Of a stretch of DNA of 64,000 bases, positions 12,418-21,317 are shown one piece after another. The DNA is from Pseudomonas petrae (GTDB lineage: Bacteria; Pseudomonadota; Gammaproteobacteria; Pseudomonadales; Pseudomonadaceae): NCBI RefSeq assembly GCF_021728295.1, contig NZ_JAKJXE010000009.1, forward strand, positions 186,001-250,000. Direction: 5' to 3'. A model generated the notes under the pieces. That model did no database searches. It had not been told where the DNA came from and saw nothing but the letters and a program-made list of their open reading frames with translations. Numbering within the stretch: the stretch's first letter is position 1; every line of letters begins with the position of its first letter. The position numbers were made by a program, and so were the translations under genes.

Positions 12418-14259
12418 TTACACCTGTTGCAGATGTCCGTAAAGCCTAGCGTACAGCCCGCCGTCTGCAATCAATTGTTGATGATCACCATCTTCGGCGA
12501 TGCGCCCGCCATCGAACACCAGCACACGGTCCGCCTGTTTAACCGCCGAAAGTCGGTGGGCGATGATCAGGGTCGTGCGGCCACTGAGAAAACGGTTCAG
12601 GGCCTGGTGCAGGTTGTACTCGGTGGCGGCATCCAGCGCAGAGGTGGCCTCGTCGAGAATCACCACCTTGGGGTCGGCCAGCACCATGCGCGCGATCGCC
12701 AGCCTCTGGCGCTGGCCGCCGGACAGGCGAACCCCCGAACGCCCGACCACGCTGTCCAGCCCCAGGGGCAGCGCGCGGATCGTCGCATCCATTTGAGCGA
12801 TTTCCAGCGCCTGCCAGCAGGCTTTGTCATCTTGCTCGCGGCCCATCAGCAGGTTGGCGCGGACGGTGTCGTTGAACAGCGCCGGGTGCTGCAACACCAC
12901 GGCGACGTTCTCGCGAACGGTGTCCAGGCCTATCTCCTGCAAGCTTGAACCACCGAAACGAATGACCCCTGATTTGGTGGTGTACAGCCCAAGCAGCAAC
13001 TGGACGAGGGTGCTTTTGCCGCCGCCGCTGGCCCCCACGATCGCGACTTTTTCGCCCGGTTTGATCGACAGGTCCAGCTGATCGAGGACCCACTCGTCGT
13101 TGTAGCCGAAGCTCAAGCCGCGCACGTCGATGCTGACCGTCTGCCGACCCACGAACGGATTGGTTTGCCCTGAGTACTGCGGCTCGTCCGCGCGGGCCAG
13201 CAGCTCGTTGATCCGGGTCAGTGCGCCGCCGGCCGCGTAGTAGGCGTACTGCAGATTCAATAACTGTTCGACCGGCCCGATCATGAACCACAGGTAGCTG
13301 AACACCGCGAGCATGTGGCCGATGGACAGGTCGGAGAACAGCACCGTGAGCATGGCGGCAGCGCGGAAAATGTCGATGCCGAACTGGAACAGCAAACCGC
13401 TGGCCCGGCCGGAGGCGTCGCTTTTCCACTGGGATGACACCGCGTAATCGCGCACTTCCCGGGCGCGCAGGCCGAGCAATCCGAGGAAATAGCCCTGACG
13501 GTTACTGGCACGGATCTCCTGAATGGCGTCGAGGGTTTCGGTGAGCGCCTGGGTGAAGCGCGAGGTGCTGTCGTTTTCCAGTTTCTTGAGGTGTTTGACG
13601 CGCTTGCCGAGCTTCACCGTGGCGAACACCACCAGCGGGTTGAACAGCAGGATCAGCAGCGCCAGTTGCCAGTGCATCCACATCAGGATGGCAGCGGTGC
13701 CCGTGAGGGTGAGCATCGCCACGAGGAACTTGCTCAGCGTCTCGCCGACGAATTTGTCCACGGTGTCCAGATCAGTCACCAGATGCGCGGTGACCGTGCC
13801 GCTGCCCAGGCTCTCGTATTCGCTCAGCGAGATGCGCTTGAGCCGCTCGATCAGGCGCGTGCGGATGCGATAGACAATGTCCTTGGCCAGCCCGGCGAAA
13901 AACCGCGCCTGAATCACGTTGAACACCAGCGCGCCCAGGCGCAGGCACAGTGTCGCGACCAGCATCAGGCCGATGTAGCCAACGGGTTTGTGCAGGCTGT
14001 CGGGCAAAAACTGATTCATGAAGATCAGCGCCGAATTGCCTTTGCTCAACAGCACTTCATCGACCAGCAAGGGCAGCAGCAGCGGGATCGGCACCGAGCA
14101 GAGCACCGCCAGGACAGCGACGCCATTGGCCACCCACAGCGCCTTTTTATGCTGCAGAGCGAGGCGCCTGATCTGCGCCCAGTTCAGGCGATCAACGGCA
14201 GGACGTTCATTAGCCGATGCGGCGGGGTTGCGGTGTTCCAGGTCGGGGACTTCAGGCAC
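12418..14259 (-). CDS. ABC exporter, fused permease/ATPase
   Basis: This is a 613-residue half-transporter. An N-terminal six-helix membrane domain (roughly residues 30-330) is followed by a nucleotide-binding domain with Walker A GASGGGKST, signature LSGGQ and Walker B VVILDEATSALD. A GTG start at 14259 is preferred: it overlaps the upstream DsbA-like gene's stop by 8 nt, indicating translational coupling. An ATG 15 codons earlier (14304) lies inside that gene. The family covers lipid, drug and peptide exporters (MsbA/MdlB-like), and the sequence does not reveal the substrate. Confidence 0.88.
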   Translation of the reverse strand: MPEVPDLEHRNPAASANERPAVDRLNWAQIRRLALQHKKALWVANGVAVLAVLCSVPIPLLLPLLVDEVLLSKGNSALIFMNQFLPDSLHKPVGYIGLMLVATLCLRLGALVFNVIQARFFAGLAKDIVYRIRTRLIERLKRISLSEYESLGSGTVTAHLVTDLDTVDKFVGETLSKFLVAMLTLTGTAAILMWMHWQLALLILLFNPLVVFATVKLGKRVKHLKKLENDSTSRFTQALTETLDAIQEIRASNRQGYFLGLLGLRAREVRDYAVSSQWKSDASGRASGLLFQFGIDIFRAAAMLTVLFSDLSIGHMLAVFSYLWFMIGPVEQLLNLQYAYYAAGGALTRINELLARADEPQYSGQTNPFVGRQTVSIDVRGLSFGYNDEWVLDQLDLSIKPGEKVAIVGASGGGKSTLVQLLLGLYTTKSGVIRFGGSSLQEIGLDTVRENVAVVLQHPALFNDTVRANLLMGREQDDKACWQALEIAQMDATIRALPLGLDSVVGRSGVRLSGGQRQRLAIARMVLADPKVVILDEATSALDAATEYNLHQALNRFLSGRTTLIIAHRLSAVKQADRVLVFDGGRIAEDGDHQQLIADGGLYARLYGHLQQV

Positions 14260-14887
14260 TGGCGTTGCGCTCCAGCCAGCGACCCAGCAAGGGCCCGAGG
14301 ACATCGAGGGATTGATAGCCGTTGGTCAGCAGCGCCAGTTGGCCGTTGTGCTCGGCGAGCAGGGTCGGAAACCCGGCAATGCCGAGGTCCTGAACCCAGG
14401 AGAAATCCGACGCGGTCGCGGTGTGCTGCTCGACGCTGTCGAAGGCTTCGGCGAACTCGATGCGCGGCAAGCCGGCTTTTTCGGCCAGCTCGGCCAGCAC
14501 CGAGCCGTGGGTGACGTCGCGACCGTGAAGGTAAAAGGCTTGCTGGATTTCTTTGACCAGCCGCCAGGCGACGTCCGGCGCCAGGCTGCGCGCCGCGACA
14601 ATGGCCCTGCAGGCAGGCGCGGTGTCGTAGACGAAACCGTCGGGCAAGGCGCCGTCAAAACGGAACGTCTGACCCGTGGCCTCGTGCACCGCTTGCCAGT
14701 GTTCGAGAATGTAGCGTTTGGTCGCCGGTTCCAGCGCCGCGCCACTGCCGGTGCGCAATCCGCCCACCACCAGATGCAACGGCACCCCCGCCGCGCCCGC
14801 CTGCTCGACCAATGCTTCGGCCACCGGAGAAAACCCCCAGCACCAGGAACACATCGGGTCCATCACGTACAGCAGGCGGGTGGACAT
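14252..14887 (-). CDS. DsbA-family (FrnE-like) thioredoxin-fold protein
   Basis: This 211-residue protein begins MSTRLLYVMDPMCSWCWGFS. The CSWC motif near residue 13 is the redox-active CxxC at the expected end of the first beta-strand of a DsbA/FrnE fold. There is no signal peptide, so it is probably cytoplasmic, as for FrnE and 2-hydroxychromene-isomerase relatives. It lies between trhO upstream (3 bp between the trhO stop and this start) and the ABC exporter downstream (8-nt overlap), so the three genes may form one transcript. The partner thiol is unknown. Confidence 0.85.
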   Translation of the reverse strand: MSTRLLYVMDPMCSWCWGFSPVAEALVEQAGAAGVPLHLVVGGLRTGSGAALEPATKRYILEHWQAVHEATGQTFRFDGALPDGFVYDTAPACRAIVAARSLAPDVAWRLVKEIQQAFYLHGRDVTHGSVLAELAEKAGLPRIEFAEAFDSVEQHTATASDFSWVQDLGIAGFPTLLAEHNGQLALLTNGYQSLDVLGPLLGRWLERNASA

Positions 14888-14890
14888 GGC

Positions 14891-15883
14891 TCAGGCCTCG
14901 TTGCCTAGGGTTTCAACAGCAGCGGTGTCAATGGCAGCCGCTTCAACGTCGAGCGCACGGTAATTGCGACCGATCGGGTGCGGCTGATTGCGCGCCTTCG
15001 CCAGTTCAATCTGCTTTTGCCGGTCGATGGCGCTGCGGCGGGTTTTCTCGCTCAGCGAATCCCAGCAGTGCGGGCAACTGACGCCGGGCGAATAATGCTC
15101 GCTGGCCCGGTCTTCGGCGCTGATCGGCGTGCGACAGGCATGACATTGATCGTAGTCGCCTTCGGTCAGGTCGTGGCGGACGGTGACGCGATTGTCGAAC
15201 ACGAAGCAGTCGCCCTGCCAGCGGGTTTCTTCCTGGGGCACTTCTTCCAGGTATTTGAGAATGCCGCCCTTGAGGTGATAGACCTCTTCGAACCCTTCAC
15301 CGAGCATGTAGCTGGATGCCTTCTCACAGCGAATGCCGCCGGTGCAGAACATCGCGACCTTCTTGTGCTTCGCCGGATCGAAATGGGCTTTGATGTAGTC
15401 CGGAAACTCACGGAATGAAGTGGTCTTGGGATCAATCGCGCCTTCGAAAGTGCCGATCGACACCTCGTAATCGTTGCGCGTGTCGATCAGCAGCACTTCG
15501 GGGTCGGCGATCAGCGCGTTCCAGTCCTTGGGGTCGACGTAGGTGCCAACGGCCTTGTTCGGGTCAACGCCCGGCACGCCCAAGGTCACGATCTCTTTCT
15601 TGAGTTTGACCTTGGTTCGATAGAACGGCTGGTCGTCGCAGTACGATTCCTTGTGATCGATATCGACCATGCGCGGGTCTTTCTTCAACCAGGCCATCAA
15701 GCCGTCGATGCCCTCGCGGCTGCCGGAGACCGTGCCGTTGATGCCTTCTTCAGCGATCAGCAAGGTGCCTTTGATGCCGTTGTCAACCATCGCCTGCAGC
15801 AGTGGCTCGCGCAGTGCGACGTAATCGGAAAGGGTGACGAATTTGTACAGCGCCGCGACGACGATGGGTGCGGGTTGGGTCAT
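14891..15883 (-). CDS. trhO: tRNA uridine(34) hydroxylase TrhO (YceA rhodanese family)
   Basis: This 330-residue protein has an N-terminal ferredoxin-like region (TLLIAEEGINGTVSG) and a rhodanese domain with active-site Cys in FCTGGIRCEKASSY. The C-terminal part has cysteine pairs (CHAC, CPHC) suggestive of a small metal site. TrhO is one of two prephenate-independent and -dependent routes that hydroxylate wobble uridine 34 of certain tRNAs to ho5U; the YceA branch uses O2. The assignment follows family recognition, and older annotations call it a rhodanese-related sulfurtransferase. Confidence 0.9.
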   Translation of the reverse strand: MTQPAPIVVAALYKFVTLSDYVALREPLLQAMVDNGIKGTLLIAEEGINGTVSGSREGIDGLMAWLKKDPRMVDIDHKESYCDDQPFYRTKVKLKKEIVTLGVPGVDPNKAVGTYVDPKDWNALIADPEVLLIDTRNDYEVSIGTFEGAIDPKTTSFREFPDYIKAHFDPAKHKKVAMFCTGGIRCEKASSYMLGEGFEEVYHLKGGILKYLEEVPQEETRWQGDCFVFDNRVTVRHDLTEGDYDQCHACRTPISAEDRASEHYSPGVSCPHCWDSLSEKTRRSAIDRQKQIELAKARNQPHPIGRNYRALDVEAAAIDTAAVETLGNEA

Positions 15884-16060
15884 GTGGCGTCTCCAGGTGG
15901 TGACCCTCGCAAAGGGCCTACCGGGTGAATGATTCAGATGAACGCGCGCCGACCGGGCAGCGCGGCGCGGATTCTATCAAGAATCGACGGCGGGCAGGCA
16001 GGGTGGTGATCAGCGGGGATGAGGTGGGATCATCAAGCAGTTAGCAGTTACAACCAACCT

Positions 16061-16146
16061 GTAGGAGCGCGCTTGCCCGCGATCACGGAGTGTCAGACAT
16101 CGAGATGTCCCAGACAAATCGCATTCGTGGGCAAGCGCGCTCCTAC
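16061..16146. repeat. REPIN, type A (GTAGGAGCGCGCTTGCCCGC arms)
   Basis: Two inverted REP sequences face each other: GTAGGAGCGCGCTTGCCCGC at 16061 and its near-perfect complement ending at 16146 (GGGCAAGCGCGCTCCTAC). About 40 bp separate them. This is a typical Pseudomonas doublet mobilised in trans by RAYT transposases. It lies between trhO and the bolA-like gene. Confidence 0.9.
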
Positions 16147-16158
16147 AAAGGTCGCACG

Positions 16159-16455
16159 TCAGTCGTGCCCACCCGCACAGGTCGGGGAAGACGGCGCAGC
16201 GCCGAGCTTCGCCCATTCTTCCGGGGTGTAGGTGTGCAGTGCCAAAGCGTGGAACTCACCCATCAGGCCACCGAGCAGGCCGTAGACCTTCTGGTGACGC
16301 TTGACCGCGTTGAGGCCAGCGAAGTGCTCGCTGACCACCACCGCCTTGTAGTGAGTGTCCGTGCCGCGACTGTGCATGTGGCTTTCGTTGAGCACCTGAA
16401 GGTACTCGGGCTGAAAGACCGTCAACGCGGATTCGATTCGCTGTTGCATGCTCAT
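16159..16455 (-). CDS. bolA: BolA family protein
   Basis: This 98-residue protein has the BolA class-II KH-like fold: MSMQQRIESALTVFQPEYLQ, then LNESHMHSRGTDTHYKAVVV and the helix-loop AGLNAVKRHQKVYGLLGGLM. The conserved His/Arg segment is where BolA proteins pair with monothiol glutaredoxins to hold a 2Fe-2S cluster. The C-terminus ends in a divergent tail containing Cys and His (CAGGHD). Whether it is the morphogene regulator BolA or an IbaG-type paralogue is undecided. The DUF2059 gene lies just upstream on the same strand. Confidence 0.9.
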   Translation of the reverse strand: MSMQQRIESALTVFQPEYLQVLNESHMHSRGTDTHYKAVVVSEHFAGLNAVKRHQKVYGLLGGLMGEFHALALHTYTPEEWAKLGAAPSSPTCAGGHD

Positions 16456-16467
16456 GTCAGGCTTCGC

Positions 16468-17004
16468 TTATGGCTTTTTGGCAGGAGCGGCCGGTGCAGC
16501 AGGCTTGGCGCCGGCCGGGGTCAGTTCCTTGGTCATGTCGGCGAGCAGCTTGTTGACCACAGGCACCGCGCTTTCCAGTTTGCTCTGGGTCAGCTGGAAC
16601 GACTGCTGGCTGATCTGCGGCATCTTGGCCTGGACTTTCTGGCCCAGTGGCGACTGGTAGAAGGCAACCAGGTCTTTCAGCTCGCTTTCAGTGAAGTTGG
16701 AGGTGTACAGCTTGACCATGTCAGGCTGCAGTTTTGGCCAGCTGATCACCTGATCCAGCGCGGCATTGGCTTTGCCCTGATAGGTTTCGAGCGTGGCTTG
16801 CTTGGACGCAGGCGCTTTGGTTTCAGCGAAACGCTGAGCGAACATCTGCTGGACTTGCATGTAGACCGGCGCACCCAGTTGATCGGCGTGAGCCAGTTTG
16901 AGGAACGCTACAGCACTGGCTTCATGGCTGGCGGTGTCGGCAAGAACCTGGCCGCTGGCACATACCAGAGCAACCGCAGCACAAATGGCACGAAGACGGG
17001 TCAT
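16468..17004 (-). CDS. DUF2059 periplasmic protein
   Basis: This 178-residue protein has a clear signal peptide (MTRLRAICAAVALVCASG, cleavage probably after VLA). A DUF2059 domain follows with ELKDLVAFYQSPLGQK, the family's hallmark 'FYxSPxGQK' segment. The C-terminus is an Ala/Pro-rich tail (AGAKPAAPAAPAKKP). The function of DUF2059 proteins is unknown; they are predicted to be periplasmic. It ends 12 bp before the bolA start on the same strand, so co-transcription is likely. The same pair sits next to fumC in other pseudomonads. Confidence 0.88.
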   Translation of the reverse strand: MTRLRAICAAVALVCASGQVLADTASHEASAVAFLKLAHADQLGAPVYMQVQQMFAQRFAETKAPASKQATLETYQGKANAALDQVISWPKLQPDMVKLYTSNFTESELKDLVAFYQSPLGQKVQAKMPQISQQSFQLTQSKLESAVPVVNKLLADMTKELTPAGAKPAAPAAPAKKP

Positions 17005-17266
17005 CGAGTTTCCTTATCTAGCAGGCGAGGCAGAACCCCAAGGCCGGCCATTCTGCGCCCCTTTGCGCATTTCCCTCAACCCCCGACCCTACGAGCGGTT
17101 GTCCCGGGGACGTGACGCACTCGCCCATACGAAGGTTTAGGGCGACCGGCCCGGGCCTTTTGTCGCACACTGTCCGCACCTGTTCCGACCGCACAGCAGC
17201 CACGGGGAACCCCACCGGCTCCCCCGGTTACTAAACTGCGCAAATCGATCTTAAGGAGAGAGTCCA

Positions 17267-18661
17267 GTGAGCCGTACCGAAACCGACAGCATAGGTCCGA
17301 TCGAAGTCCCCGAAGACGCTTACTGGGGGGCGCAGACGCAACGCTCTCTGATCAATTTCGCCATTGGCCAGGAGCGCATGCCCCTGCCGGTATTGCACGC
17401 GCTGGCGCTGATCAAAAAAGCCGCCGCGCGGGTCAACAACCGCAACGGCGACTTGCCCACTGACATCGCCAACCTGATCGAGCAGTCCGCCGACGAGGTG
17501 CTGCAAGGTCAGCTCGACGACCAGTTTCCCCTGGTGGTCTGGCAGACCGGCAGCGGCACGCAAAGCAACATGAACGTCAACGAAGTCATCGCCGGCCGTG
17601 CCAACGAACTGGCGGGTGGAGTTCGCGGCGGCAAGTCGCCGGTTCACCCCAACGATCACGTCAATCGCTCGCAAAGCTCCAACGACTGCTTCCCCACCGC
17701 CATGCATATTGCCGCCGTGCAAGCGGTGAAAGAGCAACTGCTGCCGGCGATCGCCGAACTGTCCAGCGGCCTTGCCGAGCAGTCCTCGCGCCACATGAAG
17801 CTGGTGAAAACCGGCCGTACGCACATGATGGACGCCACGCCGATCACTTTCGGTCAGGAGCTCTCGGCGTACGTCGCTCAGCTCGATTACGCCGAAAAAA
17901 GCATTCGCGCCGCACTGCCGGCCGTGTGTGAGCTGGCCCAGGGCGGTACTGCCGTCGGCACCGGTCTGAACTCGCCCCACGGATTCGCCGAAGCGGTGGC
18001 CGCCGAACTGGCTGCGCTGTCCGGCCTGCCCTTCGTCACCGCGCCGAACAAGTTTGCCGCGCTGGCCGGCCATGAGCCGCTGACCGCGCTGTCCGGCGCG
18101 CTGAAAACCCTCGCCGTGACCCTGATGAAGATCGCCAACGACCTGCGCCTGCTCGGTTCCGGCCCTCGCGCCGGCCTGGCTGAAGTCAGGTTGCCGGCCA
18201 ACGAACCGGGCAGCTCGATCATGCCGGGCAAGGTCAACCCGACCCAGTGCGAAGCGCTGTCAATGCTGGCCTGTCAGGTCATGGGCAACGACACCACGAT
18301 CACCTTCGCCGCCAGTCAGGGCCACCTGCAACTGAACGTGTTCAAGCCGGTGATCATCCACAACCTGCTGCAATCGATCCGATTGCTGGGCGATGGCTGC
18401 CGCAACTTCAACGAGCACTGCATTGCCGGCATGGAGCCGGATGCCGCCAAGATGGCCGAGCATCTGGAACGCGGCCTGATGCTGGTGACCGCGCTGAACC
18501 CGCACATCGGCTACGACAAATCGGCGCAGATCGCCAAGAAAGCCTACAGCGAAGGCCTGACCCTGCGCGAAGCGGCGCTGCAACTGGGTTTCCTCACCGA
18601 CGCCGAGTTCGACGCCTGGGTGCGCCCGGAAAAAATGCTCGAGGCCGGCAGCAATGGCTGA
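17267..18661 (+). CDS. fumC: Class II fumarate hydratase
   Basis: FumC is the oxygen-stable, iron-free fumarase of the TCA cycle; it interconverts fumarate and malate in the cytoplasm. The 464-residue protein starts at a GTG (17267) with AAGGAG 10 nt upstream. Signature sites: SGTQSNMNVNEV, NRSQSSND, the catalytic His of KTGRTHMMDATP, and the mobile loop GSSIMPGKVNP. Pseudomonas often carries two fumC copies plus a class I enzyme; this copy is not beside sodA and shows no Fur-box evidence I can identify. The stop overlaps the next start by 8 nt. Confidence 0.96.
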   Translation: MSRTETDSIGPIEVPEDAYWGAQTQRSLINFAIGQERMPLPVLHALALIKKAAARVNNRNGDLPTDIANLIEQSADEVLQGQLDDQFPLVVWQTGSGTQSNMNVNEVIAGRANELAGGVRGGKSPVHPNDHVNRSQSSNDCFPTAMHIAAVQAVKEQLLPAIAELSSGLAEQSSRHMKLVKTGRTHMMDATPITFGQELSAYVAQLDYAEKSIRAALPAVCELAQGGTAVGTGLNSPHGFAEAVAAELAALSGLPFVTAPNKFAALAGHEPLTALSGALKTLAVTLMKIANDLRLLGSGPRAGLAEVRLPANEPGSSIMPGKVNPTQCEALSMLACQVMGNDTTITFAASQGHLQLNVFKPVIIHNLLQSIRLLGDGCRNFNEHCIAGMEPDAAKMAEHLERGLMLVTALNPHIGYDKSAQIAKKAYSEGLTLREAALQLGFLTDAEFDAWVRPEKMLEAGSNG

Positions 18662-19268
18662 ACCCATCAGCGGCGCGACGCCACTGGAAGGCTACGGCAA
18701 ACGCATTCTGATGATCATCGGCACGCCAAAAAGCATCAGCCTCGGCCACGCGCTGGGTGAGGCGTATGCCCAGGGCGCGCGCAGCAAAGGTCATGTGGTG
18801 CGGGTGCTCAAGCTTGATGAAATGGATTTCGACCCGGTGCTGCGCGGTGGCTACGAATCCGCCCAGACGCTGGAACACGATCTGCTTGAAGCCCAGCGCG
18901 AGGTGCACTGGGCGCAGCATCTGGTGTTCGTGTATCCCGTCTGGTGGGGCGGTTTGCCGAGCCTGCTCGGTGGATTCTTCGACCGGGTGTTCATGCCCGG
19001 TTTTGCCTTCAAGGCCCATGGCAGGCACCACCCTTCCAATGAACTGCTGAAGGGCCGGACAGCGGAGTTGCTGGTGACGATGGACACCCCGTCGCGCTAT
19101 TTCCGCTGGGTATTCAAAGCCCCGGCCCATCGGCAGATGGTCAGAACGATCCTTGAATTCTGTGGGATCAAGACCACACGTCTGACGGAGTTCTCGCCGG
19201 TGCGCACCTCCACCGAAGAGCAGCGTCAGCAGTGGATTCGCCAGGCCGAGGCGCTGGGGAAGCGCTGA
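18654..19268 (+). CDS. Flavodoxin-fold NAD(P)H-dependent oxidoreductase
   Basis: This 204-residue protein resembles the NQO/MdaB-type quinone reductase family: an N-terminal flavin-binding segment (ILMIIGTPKSISLGHALGEA) and the signature FVYPVWWGGLPSLLGGFFDR, typical of FMN/FAD-dependent quinone reductases. It overlaps fumC by 8 nt (ATGGCTGA), indicating translational coupling. It likely catalyses two-electron quinone or drug reduction; the true acceptor is unknown. Confidence 0.87.
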   Translation: MAEPISGATPLEGYGKRILMIIGTPKSISLGHALGEAYAQGARSKGHVVRVLKLDEMDFDPVLRGGYESAQTLEHDLLEAQREVHWAQHLVFVYPVWWGGLPSLLGGFFDRVFMPGFAFKAHGRHHPSNELLKGRTAELLVTMDTPSRYFRWVFKAPAHRQMVRTILEFCGIKTTRLTEFSPVRTSTEEQRQQWIRQAEALGKR

Positions 19269-19312
19269 GATCTGACGCCCGCACTGCCAGGAATGAGGTG
19301 CGGGCTTGCAAG

Positions 19313-19340
19313 TTGATGGAACCGTTAAGAACGCTACTAT
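19313..19340 (+). promoter_or_regulatory. Predicted sigma-70 promoter for the DUF6316-like gene
   Basis: TTGATG (19313-19318) and TACTAT (19335-19340) are separated by 16 bp, a good sigma-70 match. The proposed start codon is at 19424. Motif inspection only. Confidence 0.5.
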
Positions 19341-19423
19341 TCAAATGCTCTGACTTACACCACCGCGACGCCTTGTCGCCTATCCAGATCACTCGCGTAC
19401 CGACTCAAAGCCCGGAGAAGGCC

Positions 19424-19645
19424 ATGTTAAGCAAGCGTGAACAAGATCCAGCCCCCACCGTGCGTTTTCGCAGCGACCGCGTTTCCCGTGTCAATGGGCT
19501 GTATTTCTTCAGCACCCGGGAAAATACCCTGGAAGGCCCGTTCATGAGCAAGGAAGACGCCGCACGGGAAACCGAGGCCTATATCCGTCGCATGCAGGCG
19601 GCCAGCCCTTATCAATCGGGCATGCCCTCCTCGCTGAACGGCTGA
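19424..19645 (+). CDS. Small DUF6316-like protein
   Basis: This 73-residue soluble protein begins MLSKREQDPAPTVRFRSDR and contains FFSTRENTLEGPF followed by a short helix with ETEAYIRRM. The pattern 'RFRSDR...YFSTRE...GPF' matches a small Pseudomonas family I recall as DUF6316, of unknown function. The ATG at 19424 is chosen because GGAGAAGG lies just upstream and a promoter is predicted at 19313. The same frame is open from 19232, but that region overlaps the preceding gene. Confidence 0.7.
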   Translation: MLSKREQDPAPTVRFRSDRVSRVNGLYFFSTRENTLEGPFMSKEDAARETEAYIRRMQAASPYQSGMPSSLNG

Positions 19646-19657
19646 TTTAAACCGCCT

Positions 19658-20248
19658 TTAGGAATGATTGCGGCGAAAGGTTTCCTCGCCCATTGCTGCG
19701 ATCTGCCCGTCGATCAGCGCATCGAATGGACGCAACAAGCCGTCGAATGACGCCTCCGGCTCCAGCGTGTGCAGCGCATGGGCGATGGCCTCCAGTGTCG
19801 ACAACGCATCGGGACCTGGCGCTTTGCGGAGCCGATAGCGTGACGGCGGCGCGTTCGTCAGCACGACCCTGGGCAACGCCGCCAGCGAGGGATTGAGGTG
19901 CAGCAACTTGCGCGCCTTGCGCCAGGTGCCATCGGGTACGACGAGCAGCAGCGGCACGTCGTCGCAACTGCAGGCTGTCAGCGCAACGGCCTTCTCTCCC
20001 GGAAACAGCAAACACGCCCGGTAACCGGGCCGGCTTAGCCACTGCGCCAGATCCTCGAACACCTCCCCCACGTGCAACTCCGCATTCTCCAGGCCAAGGG
20101 CCGCGAGGCGCGCCGTGTTGAGCGCGTGATTGACTTCGCTGGGATGCTGCAGGATCAACACACGCGTCCGACTGCCCAGTGCGGGAATCAGCGCACACAG
20201 GCAATGATCGGTGGGACGCAGGCAGCGTTCGCAGCGGGCACGGGACAT
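19658..20248 (-). CDS. DTW-domain tRNA-uridine aminocarboxypropyltransferase
   Basis: This 196-residue protein has an N-terminal zinc-ribbon-like set CERCLRPTDHCLC and the core VPDGTWRKARKLL, the DGTW variant of the DTW signature. TNAPPSRYRLRKAP follows. E. coli TapT and relatives use SAM to place the acp3U modification on tRNA, so that reaction is inferred from family. It lies tail to tail with the DUF6316-like gene; the LysR gene stops 10 bp before its start. Confidence 0.88.
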   Translation of the reverse strand: MSRARCERCLRPTDHCLCALIPALGSRTRVLILQHPSEVNHALNTARLAALGLENAELHVGEVFEDLAQWLSRPGYRACLLFPGEKAVALTACSCDDVPLLLVVPDGTWRKARKLLHLNPSLAALPRVVLTNAPPSRYRLRKAPGPDALSTLEAIAHALHTLEPEASFDGLLRPFDALIDGQIAAMGEETFRRNHS

Positions 20249-20258
20249 CGTCGGTTTC

Positions 20259-21158
20259 CTACAGTGGATTGAGCTGCGCTTTCAGCAGATCGCGAAAGGT
20301 CTGAATCAGCGGCTCACGGCTGCGCCCGCGGCGCAGGATCATCGAAAACGGCGCCTGATAGCCAAAGGTCGCCGGCAGCAAGACGCGCAAGTGCCCGGAA
20401 TCCACCCACGACTGCGCGTAATGTTCAGGCAAATAACCGATGTAGGCGCCGGACAGCACCAGAATCAGCTGCGCTTCCATACTCTCGACGGTCGCGGCGC
20501 TGTGCTTGAAACCGTGACGGGCGAGTTCGGCCTGGCTCCAATAGCCGCGTCCGACCATACGTTGTTGGGTGATGACCGGTTCTGGAATACGCCGTTCGGC
20601 ATACAGCGCGTGGCGATTGCTGCAGTACAGCCAGTGCTGCTCGCGGTACAGCGGCTGATAGAGCAGGCCGTTCATGCGGGTGGAGAACGATCCGATCGCC
20701 AGGTCCAGCCGGTTGTCCAGCACGCCCAGTTGCAGTTCATAAGGACTCATCACGGCGAGGTGCAAATGCACGGCCGGATGCTCCGCACTGTAAGCGCCGA
20801 TTACTTCCGCAAATGGCAAGGCGCGATCACTGACCGTCGAGTCCAGCACACCGAGGTTGAGCGTACCGCGCAGCTCGCCCTTGAGCGCAGCGGCGTAGAG
20901 TTCGAAGCCTTCCAGCTCGCCGAGCAGGCGCAGGGTTTCCTGATGAAACAGCTCCCCCTTGCTGGTCAGGCTGAAGCCGCCGCGCCCGCGATGACACAGC
21001 ACGATGCCCAACGCGGCTTCGAGCTGGCTCATGTAGGTGCTGATCGCCGACGTCGACAGATTGAGTTCTTGCTGGGCGCTGGCAAAGCCCTGATGGCGCA
21101 CGACGCAGGCGAAGATGCGCAGCAATTTGAGGTCGGGGAGCGCGCTGGGCATGGTCAT
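20259..21158 (-). CDS. LysR-type regulator, probable GbuR
   Basis: This is a 299-residue LTTR. The N-terminal winged helix-turn-helix (roughly residues 8-65) includes FASAQQELNLSTSAISTYMS, and a LysR substrate domain follows. It is divergent from the guanidinobutyrase gene, across 159 bp, the classical arrangement for LTTR control of the divergent gene. In P. aeruginosa the gbuA neighbour gbuR is a LysR-type activator responding to 4-guanidinobutyrate; equivalence is inferred from this arrangement. No operator (T-N11-A) was pinned down with confidence. Confidence 0.88.
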   Translation of the reverse strand: MTMPSALPDLKLLRIFACVVRHQGFASAQQELNLSTSAISTYMSQLEAALGIVLCHRGRGGFSLTSKGELFHQETLRLLGELEGFELYAAALKGELRGTLNLGVLDSTVSDRALPFAEVIGAYSAEHPAVHLHLAVMSPYELQLGVLDNRLDLAIGSFSTRMNGLLYQPLYREQHWLYCSNRHALYAERRIPEPVITQQRMVGRGYWSQAELARHGFKHSAATVESMEAQLILVLSGAYIGYLPEHYAQSWVDSGHLRVLLPATFGYQAPFSMILRRGRSREPLIQTFRDLLKAQLNPL

Positions 21159-21317
21159 TCCAGGGTGGGTTTGCCGGCAGCTTACCCGATACTTCAGGAA
21201 TATCTGAACTAAGTATTTCGCGTGGCCGATTGTTCACGGCAGGCCCGGTCAACAGAATCGGGGCCATGCCGGAAGCCCGCTTCCGCCCCTTTTGATTACC
21301 ACCGATGAGGCATTCCC